This document shows positions 26,755 through 36,143 of a stretch of DNA of 48,857 bases, piece by piece. A model generated the notes under the pieces. The model searched no databases, had not been told where the DNA came from, and saw nothing but the letters and a program-made list of their open reading frames with translations. This stretch comes from Chrysochromulina parva. Lineage: Eukaryota > Haptophyta > Prymnesiales > Chrysochromulinaceae. Location of the stretch: assembly GCA_002887195.1 (NCBI GenBank), contig PJAB01000065.1, positions 1 through 48,857 of the forward strand. The letters run 5' to 3'. Made by a program: the position numbers and the translations under genes. Position 1 is the stretch's first letter. Every line of letters begins with the position of its first letter.

Positions 26755-27540
26755 CGACTCGTGAGCGGGGAGGTGGCATACAAGCAACGGCAGCTTTGTT
26801 TTTTTCACAAGCGGCACCGTTGGCAGTTTGACTATCCGAGTATTCTGCATGCATTTTGCATCATGCGGGAGGGCCGGGGCGGCCGTGCGGACGTCGGACG
26901 CCGGACCCGTGAAGGTTCCTGAGCGGAACGCGGTGTGCATCCCGCGGGCCGATAGTCCCAATTATGAGTTTATGAATGTCGTTCGTGACTGAGGCCGACC
27001 CAATTGGGCCGACCAGTCAGAGTCTACAGAGTCCAGTAAGAGTCCAGAGAGGTGTGAGTTAGGTGTGAGCGCACCAAACCGAGGCAAACCGAACCACCAC
27101 GACGTCGCGCATTTGAGTTCATTGTATGATTATTGTATGATGCCGAGGACAGTTCGCGTGCGGCTGCGTTGTGTTGTGTCTCCGGGCGGTTATGGCCTTT
27201 GGCGTTTGCATGTCGAATATCAAAACTTTTAGTTTTACGCATTCGTTTACGCGCCATTTTACGGGGTGAACGTCCCGAGAGACCTCCGCGGTGCCGGCGG
27301 CAATAGGACGCAGCGGGTGTAGAGAACTTTGCTTCTCCTGGGGCCCATCGGCCCAAGCCTTCTACCACAGAGAGTCAGGCTGGAGGCTCTGCACCTGCAG
27401 GCTCGCCCACTCACAGCCGAGCGCTGGTTGCTGCGCCCCGCCCGCGAACCGCCAACGGCAGTACGGCAGGACGGCACCGCTGATCCGCTCAATCGTACTC
27501 ATACGACGCCCTCCTATCATGACCGGACTCCGAGCACCGA
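26755..27540. other. Intergenic between convergent genes
   Basis: 786 bp without a supported gene. The section 27100-27260 is AT-richer and includes the small direct repeat TTGTATGAT (twice, near 27122-27140). Short GAGTCCAG/GAGTCTAC repeats lie near 27018-27050. Reading frames here are short and motif-free. Confidence 0.4.
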
Positions 27541-29697
27541 TCAGATAGCTCGCAGCGGCGTCGCGATGACGGAGGTCGTAATAGACGAGGTGGGGGGCTG
27601 TCGGCTTGGAGCCTCGGCGGGAGGCTGTCGGCTTGGAGCCTCGGCGGCAGGCTGTCGGCTTGGAGCCTCGGTGGGAGGCTGCCGGCTTGGAGCCTCGACG
27701 GCGCTCTGAGGCGCACGCATCGCCATCGGGTTGGTTGCCGGTCGAACGCCCGCGTCGCTGCGCCGGCGGCGGTTGCTGCTCCCCTCCCTACCGCCGCCGC
27801 CATTCCCTCCTATGCTGCCACGAGGGCTTCGAACGTTGTAAGAAATCACACGTTGCAGGCGTGGCCTTGGCTTCGGCGGTGGCGGCGGCGGCGCGCGCGC
27901 AAACGAGGTCTCCTCCGGCTTGCGTGTCGCGTACATCGACTTGAGGAGCATGAACGACTCGAAGGCAATCGGCGAGTCGGGGCGCTCCTCCTCGTGGTCG
28001 TGAAGGTACCGGTACTCCTTGCTCTCCCTTGATAGCCGGCGGGTGAGCCGCAACTGGCGCTCCTTCGCCTTCCTCCGCATTTCAGGATCGGCCGCCTCTA
28101 AAGCGTGCGCGAGGCTTTCCTCGGAGAGCATCTTCTTAAACTCGCTGTACGCAATCTCTCCGCTCCCGTCCTTGTCGAAGCAATCGAAAAGAAAGTCGAT
28201 CTCCTTATTGGGCACCGAGTAGCCGAGCCCAGCGATGCCTTTGCGCAGCTCCATCTTGTCGACAGCGCCGTTGCCGTCTGTGTCCCACTCTTTGAAGAGT
28301 TCGAGCACTCGGTTTGAATTCCCCTTGAGGAGCTCGAAGAGCTGCACCTGGACGCTCTTGCGGGCCGTCGCCTTGATCGGGACCAGCGTCTGGCTGACTG
28401 CACACGAGTGATCCGGCGGGGAAAACGCCGTATCGGGCAGTCGGACGCCTTGGTCGTCGTGCTGATCGCAATGGTCATCACGGACGTCGAGCCACTTTCC
28501 CACAGCTGCCGCAGGCACCTCGTGGAGGCTAGGGCACGAGCGGTCGGACAGCATGCACCGGCTGTAGCTGGCGCGGCCGTGTAGGCGCGGCGAGCTTCGA
28601 CTGAACAAGTCCGACAGGTCTTTGGATGTCCGACCAATGGCATTAGCACGCGGCGGCGGAGATGCGCCGCCGCCCGCCAACGGGCGTCGCGTCGTGTCGG
28701 TCCATGCGATCTGAAGCTGATGAGGCTGCCACGCCATGCGAGGCTCCGCAAGTCCCATACGCAGGCGCACGTCGTGCTCGAGCGGCGTGACCGATGAGCG
28801 CGTGCCTGCATTCATCGTGTTGCCGTCGAAGTACCCAACGCCGTCTAGGGCCTCGTCGTCGTACGAACGAAGCGTCTCTGCGAAAGCTTGGGCAGTGAGG
28901 AAGCCGGGGCTCTTCCACAATGGCGCCTGCTCGCGCCCGGACCCACCGAACTGTGTGAGGTGGTCGACGGAGTTGTGTGGGTCTAAGAAGCGCAGCTCTG
29001 CACGTCGGCTGCGCACCGGATGGTGCCGACCGGTAGGGCTCGCCGTCGAGCGGTACTGCACCTTCTCGGCGAGGGCCGGTGACGAGTACAAGCTCTCATC
29101 TGCACTACTCGCGCCTCCTTGGCTCTTCCGGCTGCCGCTTCGCCCCGTATGCGTCTCGTCACGGCAGCCGGCCGACACAACCTTGAGCACATCCTCGGCG
29201 CTCAGAGGCTTGCCGTCCGCGCTCCGCAGGCTATCGAGGTTGATGCCATTGAGGCGGGCGATGCGCTTGCGCTGCTCAAGCTCGCTGCTCTCCAGGACGT
29301 CGAACGATGTCTCTTTCTCGGTGAGCGGCTTCTGCTTCGGCGACGTCCTGACGCTCACGCGCTTGGTCAGCTCACTGCTCGAGCTTGGCGCCGGGATGCA
29401 AGACGCCTGCTGCCCGTCCTCTTCAGTCGGCGAGGATTCTTGACCTGGCACGTCCGCTACGTTTGGCGAGGACGCCGCCATTTGTGACGCTATCGATCCT
29501 TGCACGTCCGCTGCTGAAGAGCTCGTGCCCCCTTTCGTTGACAACGGAGACCGTGTCCCCTCGCCAGCTTGGCTATCCCCTGATGAGGCCGCTACGTCCG
29601 GCGCCGCTTCCAACTTTGGCTTCGGTTTGGCCTTGGACGACCTGTTGGCCTCGCGCATGAGCGCGCGCAGCTGCAGCTCCTGCCGCGACACCGGCAT
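27541..29697 (-). CDS. EF-hand calcium-binding protein with disordered flanks
   Basis: 718 aa from ATG 29697 (MPVSRQELQLRALMREANR); the frame extends 19 codons further but without ATG. Two adjacent canonical EF-hands lie at about residues 462-520: DTDGNGAVDKME and DKDGSGEIAYSE. Both have acidic residues at loop positions 1, 3, 5 and 12, so both should bind calcium. The first ~450 residues are mostly Ser/Pro/Glu-rich and disordered, with a motif-like SRSSPRLHGRASYSRC. The tail holds four EAPSRQPP-type octapeptide repeats (24-bp DNA repeats near 27590-27700) and a Pro-rich piece APPPPPPKPRPR that may bind SH3 or profilin. No transmembrane or kinase domain is seen. A calcium sensor, perhaps cytoskeletal; no closer orthologue is assigned. 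Confidence 0.82.
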   Translation of the reverse strand: MPVSRQELQLRALMREANRSSKAKPKPKLEAAPDVAASSGDSQAGEGTRSPLSTKGGTSSSAADVQGSIASQMAASSPNVADVPGQESSPTEEDGQQASCIPAPSSSSELTKRVSVRTSPKQKPLTEKETSFDVLESSELEQRKRIARLNGINLDSLRSADGKPLSAEDVLKVVSAGCRDETHTGRSGSRKSQGGASSADESLYSSPALAEKVQYRSTASPTGRHHPVRSRRAELRFLDPHNSVDHLTQFGGSGREQAPLWKSPGFLTAQAFAETLRSYDDEALDGVGYFDGNTMNAGTRSSVTPLEHDVRLRMGLAEPRMAWQPHQLQIAWTDTTRRPLAGGGASPPPRANAIGRTSKDLSDLFSRSSPRLHGRASYSRCMLSDRSCPSLHEVPAAAVGKWLDVRDDHCDQHDDQGVRLPDTAFSPPDHSCAVSQTLVPIKATARKSVQVQLFELLKGNSNRVLELFKEWDTDGNGAVDKMELRKGIAGLGYSVPNKEIDFLFDCFDKDGSGEIAYSEFKKMLSEESLAHALEAADPEMRRKAKERQLRLTRRLSRESKEYRYLHDHEEERPDSPIAFESFMLLKSMYATRKPEETSFARAPPPPPPKPRPRLQRVISYNVRSPRGSIGGNGGGGREGSSNRRRRSDAGVRPATNPMAMRAPQSAVEAPSRQPPTEAPSRQPAAEAPSRQPPAEAPSRQPPTSSITTSVIATPLRAI

Positions 29698-30127
29698 TCT
29701 CGACCAGAGACACGGCACTGCTCCGAGTAACGCGATACAGCGATCAGGGCCCAAGGTGGACGCGACTTCCGGCCAATGGAGCGCTCACACGCCCAAAGTC
29801 CTCAACAAAGCTGTTTTTATATGGCTGTTTCAAGTTTTTGGCATGCAAATTGGCCAAAGCCAGTGTTTTGGGAGTTCAATTCAATTCAAGTCAAGTTGCT
29901 AGCCTCGAGAGTACATTCCATTCGACAGGCTTCCTGTACGCAGGTCGTATGTCAGTTGTAGAGTTGTTTTTAGTATGTTTATGCTTTATGATGAAGGTTG
30001 AAGCAAGTGACTTGACTTGACTTTTTGGAGTTCACGCACAGTCTCGACGGGTGGGCGATGCGCATTTTTCTTACCCTTTTCCTTACCGCGGTTTCCCATA
30101 CCTCGAACCTAAGTCCTAACCTGAGTC
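29698..30127. other. Intergenic, AT-rich, simple-sequence piece
   Basis: 430 bp between the start of the EF-hand gene and the stop of USB1, both minus. It is AT-rich at 29805-30030, with a CAATTCAATTCAAGTCAAG simple-sequence stretch near 29877-29895 and GTGACTTGACTTGAC near 30008. The EF-hand promoter must lie here. No gene is seen. Confidence 0.45.
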
Positions 30128-31039
30128 CTACGCTCCGGCTTCCCTTGAAGGCCACATCCCCCCACCTGCCAACTTCAGCACGGTCGTCCGCTCACCGATG
30201 CGACAGCACACACCGTCGACGAGAACATCTGCTCTCCCCACTCCAAATGCCGCGGTCGGCAGTCGCCCCACCAGGGGCGGCAGAGGCGCGAGCGACCACG
30301 CAATCGAAAAGTGCAGCCGCCGCTCTTTGTAAAACGGAGGCCGTTGGTAGCGTGCGAAGACGGCGTCGACGGCGTCGATGACCGCACCGCTCGCCGACTG
30401 GCCGCCGCGCGCACGCCCGCACTCAATGGCAGCAAAGAAGCGCGTGCGATTGTCGTTGGCAAGCTCGCACAGCGAGCCGCTCAAGGGTATGTGGAACGGC
30501 GCGCAGCCTTGCAATGCGACACGCAGTGCATCTGTAAAGCCATCGAGTTCGTGCTTTGGCAGCATGGCGGTACGGGACAGCGAAATATGATACTCGCTCG
30601 GATTCAGAGCATGCACGCGCTCGCGACTGTGAGAACGCACCTCGGACAGTTCCAGGGCGCATCGTTCAAGCGCGGAGCGCCGGGTGGCATCCAGGGACAC
30701 GGGCACGAAAACATGCACGGCGAAGTGGCCATCCACGTGCTCGAGCTGGCGCACACGGCCGTCGAACCAGGTTCCGCTGCTCGTGTGTGCGGCTTCCTCG
30801 TCGTCATCGAGAGGCGGAGGTGGTAAAGTGAGCTGCCGTGATGCGTCCTCCTGCGGCGTCCTGAGCTGGCCACAGGTGCCATGAGCTCCATCTGCCGCAA
30901 TTGCCTCCGTGCGGCAACGCTTGCTGGGTGCTTCACACGAGTCTTCGTCGGCCTCGCGCGACGACTCCGAGTCGCTTCCGTACAGCGCCGAGAGTTGCGT
31001 GAGGACGGTGGGGCTCGGAACTGAGACAGGCGGCAGCAT
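30128..31039 (-). CDS. USB1: U6 snRNA 3' phosphodiesterase USB1 (2H superfamily)
   Basis: The enzyme trims the oligo-U tail of U6 snRNA and leaves a 2',3'-cyclic (or 3') phosphate, protecting U6 in the nucleus. 303 aa from ATG 31039. The two catalytic HxS tetrapeptides are present: H151-I-S (EYHISLSRT) and H243-F-S (RLHFSIAWSL). The spacing of 92 residues is right for this family. The N-terminal LSALYGSDSE and the FVPVSLDATRR-type start of the fold also match USB1 proteins. A poorly conserved acidic leader of about 85 residues precedes the domain. Nothing is missing. It lies on the same strand as the kinesin-13-like gene with a 380-bp gap. Confidence 0.93.
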   Translation of the reverse strand: MLPPVSVPSPTVLTQLSALYGSDSESSREADEDSCEAPSKRCRTEAIAADGAHGTCGQLRTPQEDASRQLTLPPPPLDDDEEAAHTSSGTWFDGRVRQLEHVDGHFAVHVFVPVSLDATRRSALERCALELSEVRSHSRERVHALNPSEYHISLSRTAMLPKHELDGFTDALRVALQGCAPFHIPLSGSLCELANDNRTRFFAAIECGRARGGQSASGAVIDAVDAVFARYQRPPFYKERRLHFSIAWSLAPLPPLVGRLPTAAFGVGRADVLVDGVCCRIGERTTVLKLAGGGMWPSREAGA

Positions 31040-31419
31040 GTACGCTCGACCCCTCGAAAGCGGCCAATTGCCGTGAACGGAAGGAATGGTGTCGTGAATG
31101 GTTTCACACCCACACCCCGGTGCGACGACAGGGCTCGTCAGCTCGAGTACTTTATGTGAAAGGTTTCAAGGCGAGTACTCTCATTCGAACAACAGACCCT
31201 TAGTACAGAAGGCACTGTGTGTTGACTGTATGACGCCTCGCCACCACTGTACTGTACTGTAGCTCTCTGTCCCATGGAGGGAGCAGGGCTGATATCACGC
31301 AGTTCGGGCCGATTTCTGCACCGCTCCCTGACAAGAGTCCACAAGATTCCTCGCCCGTAACGAACCTGAACGAGCATGGGACTGCGTTGCCGCGCACCAG
31401 GCCGCGCACATCGTGGGCC
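31040..31419. other. Intergenic, no gene seen
   Basis: 380 bp between the start of USB1 and the stop of the kinesin-13-like gene, both minus. It contains a run of ACTGTACTGTACTGT near 31247-31261 and should hold the USB1 promoter and the upstream terminator. Confidence 0.4.
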
Positions 31420-33138
31420 TCACATGCGCGAAGCCATCGATGCGGCGGCGTCGAGCGTCGAGCCGGCTGCCAGCGACGCCTCACGCTCCTTCCACAGAGC
31501 GTTCTTCTTGGCAGCCGCCTCCTCCGTCTTTCTCGCCTCCTCGGCCTCCTCTTCCTCCGTGACCAGGTTGCCGTTCGGGCGGCGGCGGCGCGTCTTGGCG
31601 TCGCAGATGAGCATCCAGAGCGCCGCATGAACACGGGCGCCGAGCGCCGCGCCCTCCTTGCCTGGGACTTGTTTCTTGATGCGAAGGTGCAGCTCAGCCT
31701 CTGCCATCCGGCACAGCTCAAGGCCCGACATGCCCGGTATCACGGCCTCGGCATCAAACCCGGCAAGCCCGACGTAGCCATCTCCGTCAGAGACGTCCAC
31801 GGCATCGTGCATCGGCGCTTTGGCGGTGGCCGCCAGCCACGTGACGGCCTTCTCATGGGCCCAGAGCGCAGGGTCCCTCTCGTCTCTCTCCATCGGACCA
31901 GCCGGGGCGGTACGTACCGCCACTCGGAGGGGCGCGGCGTAGCCGAGGGTGTTGAGCGTGTGGGGAGCATCCTTGGCGAGGGGCGAGACGCACGAGAGAA
32001 CGACCGTGGAGCACAATCGGGAGCACGAGATGTCGAACACATCCTTCATCAGCAACGTCAGCTTGGTGCGGCGGTACGGCACGAAGACCTTCTCTCCAGC
32101 GGCCGCAATGGAGGCCAGAGTGCGAGCCCGGATGCAGTCTTTCAGGGCCATCAGCGAGAGGTTGACGGCCTTCGTCTCGTCCATGCGCTTCTTGTCGTGC
32201 CCCATGGAATCGGCTGCGCGCTCCGAGCCCGCGAGGTCGATGACCATCAGGACGCCCGCCCGCGGCGCCTCGACGTCGTCGATGGCGAAGCCGGGCTGTG
32301 CCACCGTCAGGATGCCGACTCCGTGGGAGCGGCTGCTGGTGGCGTTGCGCTCGGTCGGCGCCGTCGCGCGACGCGACTTGGCCACCTCGATGAGCCTCTC
32401 GAGGGCCGCAGCCGAGTCGACGTCGTGCGAGGAGAGGTTGCGTGTGAGGACACGCCCGTCTAAAGCCTCGCCGATCTGGACATCGGCCAGTTTCGAGGCG
32501 TCCAGACAGTCATGGACGGACGAACCGAGGACCTCGAGGTACGAGAAGCGCACAGCACGCGGGGCAGTACCATCGGACGGAAAGAGCTCGGTGACCACGC
32601 GGTCCATTATGGCAGACATCGTGAAGGTCTTGCCGCTCCCAGTCTGTCCGTACGCAAAGATGACGCCGACCTCTCCAGCAAACGTCTTCGCGACGAGAGG
32701 CCGGCCGAGCGCGGCGAAGATGTCGTCATTCGTCGCACCTGGCCCGAAGGTGTGGTCGAAGAGGAAGCTGCTGCGCTCAATCTTCGGAATGCCGGTGAGA
32801 GAGATCTTGGGCAGAAGCACGGTGGCCTCTTCAGCGCCCTCCTCAGTGCAAGTCGTCTTGAGCACGCACTCAAAGTTCTCGCCACCTTCAGCTAGCTCGG
32901 TCTCGAAGGCAGGGCGCATGCGAGCGCACACCAGAAAGGTGGATGTCGCGAGTCCGTTGGTCGCATTCATCTCTTTGGCTGCTAGCACGGCCAGTGCGTT
33001 TGCCTCCGTCGTGGCCGCTTCCTCTGCGACCTTCTCTTTGGCGATCATGGCGATGAAGTCCTTGCAGAGGTCGCCGATGGTTTGCTTACCTTTGGGTTGC
33101 GGACGAGCCACATTCGGCGAGTTGTACATGATCGGCAT
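31420..33138 (-). CDS. Kinesin-13/KIF24-like motor protein
   Basis: 572 aa from ATG 33138 (MPIMYNSPNVARP). The frame continues up to ATG 33297, but a TATA-like GATATAAAC lies at about 33309-33317, so the upstream ATG may be untranscribed. The motor (about residues 65-415) has ATP-loop FAYGQTGSGKTFTM, switch I NATSSRSHG, switch II VIDLAGSERAADS, and then RMDETKAVNLSLMALKDCIRA and VFVPYRRTKLTLLMKDVF. The ERAAD, LMALKDCIRA and NTLGYAAPLRV elements fit the kinesin-13 family, which depolymerises microtubules in spindles and cilia. The catalytic loops look intact, but the P-loop-to-switch spacing is unusual. The C-terminal part (to 572) is helical and Glu/Lys/Ala-rich with RRRRP. No neck signature outside the motor could be defined. 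Class assignment is tentative; kinesin is certain. Confidence 0.88.
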   Translation of the reverse strand: MPIMYNSPNVARPQPKGKQTIGDLCKDFIAMIAKEKVAEEAATTEANALAVLAAKEMNATNGLATSTFLVCARMRPAFETELAEGGENFECVLKTTCTEEGAEEATVLLPKISLTGIPKIERSSFLFDHTFGPGATNDDIFAALGRPLVAKTFAGEVGVIFAYGQTGSGKTFTMSAIMDRVVTELFPSDGTAPRAVRFSYLEVLGSSVHDCLDASKLADVQIGEALDGRVLTRNLSSHDVDSAAALERLIEVAKSRRATAPTERNATSSRSHGVGILTVAQPGFAIDDVEAPRAGVLMVIDLAGSERAADSMGHDKKRMDETKAVNLSLMALKDCIRARTLASIAAAGEKVFVPYRRTKLTLLMKDVFDISCSRLCSTVVLSCVSPLAKDAPHTLNTLGYAAPLRVAVRTAPAGPMERDERDPALWAHEKAVTWLAATAKAPMHDAVDVSDGDGYVGLAGFDAEAVIPGMSGLELCRMAEAELHLRIKKQVPGKEGAALGARVHAALWMLICDAKTRRRRPNGNLVTEEEEAEEARKTEEAAAKKNALWKEREASLAAGSTLDAAASMASRM

Positions 33139-33413
33139 GCCCGCGTACCTAAAGACGACTGGAATGGCAAGGCCGTTGCAGTGGATTGCACGACTCAAAC
33201 CAAAAATGTCAATCTGGAACTGTCTGGAATCTGGACGGAGGCCATGCGCGCGCCGCGTGTAGCGCGCGCACATTCGCGTAACGTCACACAAGTTCATTTG
33301 TCAACCAAGTTTATATCAAGTTCAAGCCGTTGAAAACTGGCAGGCCTGCTGTCCGCGTGTCCGGCGTGTGCTGTGAGTGTGCCGCAGAGGTGCCGATCGG
33401 GCTCTCGCATTCC

Positions 33414-34355
33414 TCATGGCACGATGTGAGGCTCGAAGATATGAGGAGCAGCGCCTGCTGGCCACCAGCTGCTGCGAAGGTGCTCGAGCCGCTTGTTGTC
33501 CAAAGCGGGCGGCAGGAGCGGCAAGCCCTGGCGGATGAAGACGAAGGAGCAACACATATGCGCGGCCCTGTACTTGAGCCATTCGTACTGGCGCTCGTCC
33601 TCGAGCGTGTGGTGCAGCACGAAGCCCGCCTGAGCGAAGCCCTCGATCCAAAAGTTGGGTGGCTTCACGGAAAGGTGCAGCGTGTCGGGTACCTTGACGC
33701 TCGGGCCCTTTTCGGCGGCCAGCCGTGGCAGGTCGGGGCCCGCTTGGTCGCGACGATTCGAGATTTTGAGGAAGAGGAACGAACGAGCGACCCGAGCGAG
33801 CTCCGCGATGGCCGGCTGCACCTCCTCGGGAGACAGATGCTCCAGGACATCCGAAGACAGGACAGCGTCGAAGGAGCGATCCGGACGCGGCAGCGCCAGC
33901 ACGGATGCGGCGGAAAAGCAAGGGGGGATGCATCGCGGTCGGCCGTGTGGCAGTGGCCACGGCGGCCTGGTGGTTGCATTCCTCCGAATCATCTTTCGGG
34001 CCAACCTGTAGGTGTTGAGCGCGTCGGACGCACGCACTGGGCACTGCTCTTCACTCGTAGCCTTCTGCGGGCAGTTGAGCCGGGCTCTTCGTGCCTGAGC
34101 AACGGCAACGTCGGACACGTCGACCCCAGATGCAGTTAGCCCGCCGTGCTCCCACAGCCATTTGACGCCCAAGCCATGTGAGCAGCCAACGTCGAGGACG
34201 GTTGAGAAGTTGTACCAGGCAGCCATCTCGCTGGCTTCGTACATGACAAACTCAGCGTGCGAGAAGCCTAGGTTGCTGTGGTAGCCCCCGGCATACAAGG
34301 CGTTGTACAGGTCACGACCACCCAGCGTTGGGACCGCCGTCGGGGCCGTCGCCAT
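33414..34355 (-). CDS. Class I SAM-dependent methyltransferase
   Basis: 313 aa from ATG 34355 (MATAPTAVPTLGGRD), selected because the frame upstream (to 34760) runs across the promoter and antisense to the MRNIP-like gene. Motif I VLDVGCSHGLG (about residues 53-63) and the acidic end of strand 2 (ASGVDVSDVAV) bind SAM. Motif III is FDAVLSSDVLEHLSPEEV. An insertion of about 50 residues (Arg/Pro-rich, near 34065-33915) separates strand 2 from the next core strand. The C-terminal part, FLFLKISNRRDQAG and HLSVKPPNFWIEGFAQAGF, resembles Methyltransf_11/25 small-molecule or glycan methyltransferases. No membrane segment. Substrate unknown. It shares a 207-bp divergent promoter with the MRNIP-like gene. 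Confidence 0.85.
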   Translation of the reverse strand: MATAPTAVPTLGGRDLYNALYAGGYHSNLGFSHAEFVMYEASEMAAWYNFSTVLDVGCSHGLGVKWLWEHGGLTASGVDVSDVAVAQARRARLNCPQKATSEEQCPVRASDALNTYRLARKMIRRNATTRPPWPLPHGRPRCIPPCFSAASVLALPRPDRSFDAVLSSDVLEHLSPEEVQPAIAELARVARSFLFLKISNRRDQAGPDLPRLAAEKGPSVKVPDTLHLSVKPPNFWIEGFAQAGFVLHHTLEDERQYEWLKYRAAHMCCSFVFIRQGLPLLPPALDNKRLEHLRSSWWPAGAAPHIFEPHIVP

Positions 34356-34562
34356 TCGAAAGATGTCGGCAGCGGCGGCGGGCTTTAGAGAAGCGCGAGA
34401 TGAAAGAGCGTGAACGTCGACGTGAAGGGTGCGATGTGTTCCCAAACGTTGTACGTTTTGGTGTGTGGATCGATTCCCCAAAACCGAGAGACTAGCGCTC
34501 GCGACACCGGTGTGCTCTCTGACATCGGCGCTGACACCGGCACAGGACTTGGTGTCCGTGTG
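34356..34562. promoter_or_regulatory. Shared promoter, methyltransferase / MRNIP-like
   Basis: A 207-bp gap between divergent starts. It contains a near-palindrome, CCAAACGTTGTACGTTTTGG at 34442-34461 (8-9 bp arms around TGT), which could be a protein-binding site used in both directions. Core promoter boxes are not recognisable. Confidence 0.4.
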
Positions 34563-35327
34563 ATGCCGCAAACCTTCCGCGCGCTGCGCTGCGCAGAGTG
34601 CGGAGCGTTCCAAGTCCACCTCGAGGGCAAGTCTCCAAAATGGTCGTGCATACTTTGCAACACCAAGCAGAGCCTGATCCGTGTGTACGCCACCGGCGCC
34701 GCGAAGGACGTTCGGCGGGTTGTGCAGGACTTGAATGCTGCTCGTGGCGAAGCCTACCAATCAGCACACGCAATGGCCCATGTCAGCGGCGATGAGAATC
34801 GCCGTTGGCAGCAACCGCCGCCGCCGCGGCGGCCACAGCATCCGCAGCACTCGTGGCAGACTTCCGATGATGATGGTTTCGCCACGGCCCTGCCAGACCA
34901 AGGCGAAAGGAGCAAGCAGAAGCGCGTCCGAGATGAGGCCGATGCACCGCCTCCTCCACAGCGCCATCAAACCGTCCCCGGCCTGCACCACGGATGCGAG
35001 CAGCAGCATCAGCACAACGGGTGGCGCTCACAGCACGACGAGTGGCACCCGCGGGAGGACACTTTTCACGAGCCGTACAGCAAGCCCTACGGCGAGCCCT
35101 ACGGCAGTACGGCAAGTTGTCCCTTCCAGCGCACGCGCACTCGGCCGGCACCTACCACAGCTCGCACCCAGCCACTCACGAGCGCAGCGAGCGCCATGAC
35201 GAGCGCCATGGCGAGCGCGACGCGGGCCACGGTCGCGGCCGCAGCGAGCGGGCGGACGTGCACTGCTTCACGTCCGCGCCCTCAGAGGAGGTGGAGGAGG
35301 AGGTCTGGCAAGGATGAGATGATGTAG
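34563..35327 (+). CDS. MRN-complex-interacting-protein (MRNIP)-like zinc protein
   Basis: 254 aa from ATG 34563 (MPQTFRALRCAECGAFQVHL); the frame is open to 34410 but without homology. The N-terminal 65 residues match the MRNIP domain: a C10-x2-C13 and C29-x2-C32 zinc site (CAEC and CILC), the W at 27, the KQS after the second pair, and a conserved final VQDLN. In animals MRNIP links MRE11-RAD50-NBS1 to ATM signalling and protects stalled forks. The plant-wide counterparts are uncharacterised. The rest of the protein is Gln/Pro/His/Arg-rich and disordered with a basic cluster (KQKRVR). There is no second domain. Confident on the N-terminal family, inferential on DNA repair. Confidence 0.82.
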   Translation: MPQTFRALRCAECGAFQVHLEGKSPKWSCILCNTKQSLIRVYATGAAKDVRRVVQDLNAARGEAYQSAHAMAHVSGDENRRWQQPPPPRRPQHPQHSWQTSDDDGFATALPDQGERSKQKRVRDEADAPPPPQRHQTVPGLHHGCEQQHQHNGWRSQHDEWHPREDTFHEPYSKPYGEPYGSTASCPFQRTRTRPAPTTARTQPLTSAASAMTSAMASATRATVAAAASGRTCTASRPRPQRRWRRRSGKDEMM

Positions 35328-36143
35328 CGGGACGGTGGCCGATGCGGTGCTGCAGAGTGCATTCCGCACCGTGATCGAGTGGCTCCGGCAGCGGTCACGG
35401 GCGCAGCGTTCCCTGACCGCAAAGCGCTCCACGCTCCTGTGTGCGGGGGCGAAATCGTCCACTCACGAGTGGCCGAGGACAGCGCGACACGGAGCTGACC
35501 ACGTTTGCCCGGGGCCCACGCACACGGGTTCGCACCTTTTCGGACAAGCGTACGCGTTCGGAGACTAGGCGTATTTGAATCGCGTCCAGCGCACCCGTTA
35601 AAAACGAAAGAATCATTAGTTTGGCGGGTGCTTGCTCGGTCGTGGCTGTTGCACACGTACAGAATCGAGAAATATATCCGATCTTATTATATATCGGAAA
35701 CCACAAATATGCATATCCCGCGAGCCACGAGTTCGCCTGAAAGTCGCTCTCATCCGTCCAATGGACGAGCTGCGCCTTCTTCTGCACTTGGTTTCCTGGA
35801 AGTCGCTCTCGTCAGACTGACGAACTGCGCCTTCTTCATCTGCATGCAGCATAGTATCCTGGGAGTCGCTCTCGTCCGATAGACGTTGACGAGCCGCGCC
35901 TTCTCCCCTGTCTTTTCATGGTTTCTTTGCATCGAAGGTGGCTCTCAACAAGGGAGCTCTCGCCGTTGACAAGTCACCATCCCGAGCCACGCACGAGACC
36001 ACGCTCGCCCCATCATCTGCACGTGCAGCCACAGCTCACCGGAGCGAGTCGGCTCCTCGCCGGCGCCCACGAAGGCGCGCCCACGAAGGCGCGCCCTCCT
36101 CGGCTCAGCCTGTGGGGTTCTCTCGGGCGGCTCGTGGCACGCC
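35328..36143. other. Intergenic with a ~60-bp repeat
   Basis: 816 bp between the convergent ends of the MRNIP-like and the long disordered-protein genes. No domain-bearing frame. AT-rich at 35650-35720 (for example GATCTTATTATATATCGG). The 60-bp repeats at 35741-35905 are listed separately. Confidence 0.5.
35741..35905. repeat. ~60-bp tandem repeat, 2.7 copies
   Basis: Units start at 35741, 35800 and 35862. Each begins AGTCGCTCTC followed by a short variable GTC/CATC part, then GACGA(G/A)C(T/C)GCGCCTTCT. They differ by 10-20%, so the array is older than the coding repeats. It is intergenic; function unknown. Confidence 0.75.

Noticed and set aside
31420..33297. Start of the kinesin-13-like gene at ATG 33297
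   Set aside because: The first 53 residues lack homology and a TATA-like sequence sits immediately upstream of that ATG, so transcription may begin after it. ATG 33138 is preferred but not proven.
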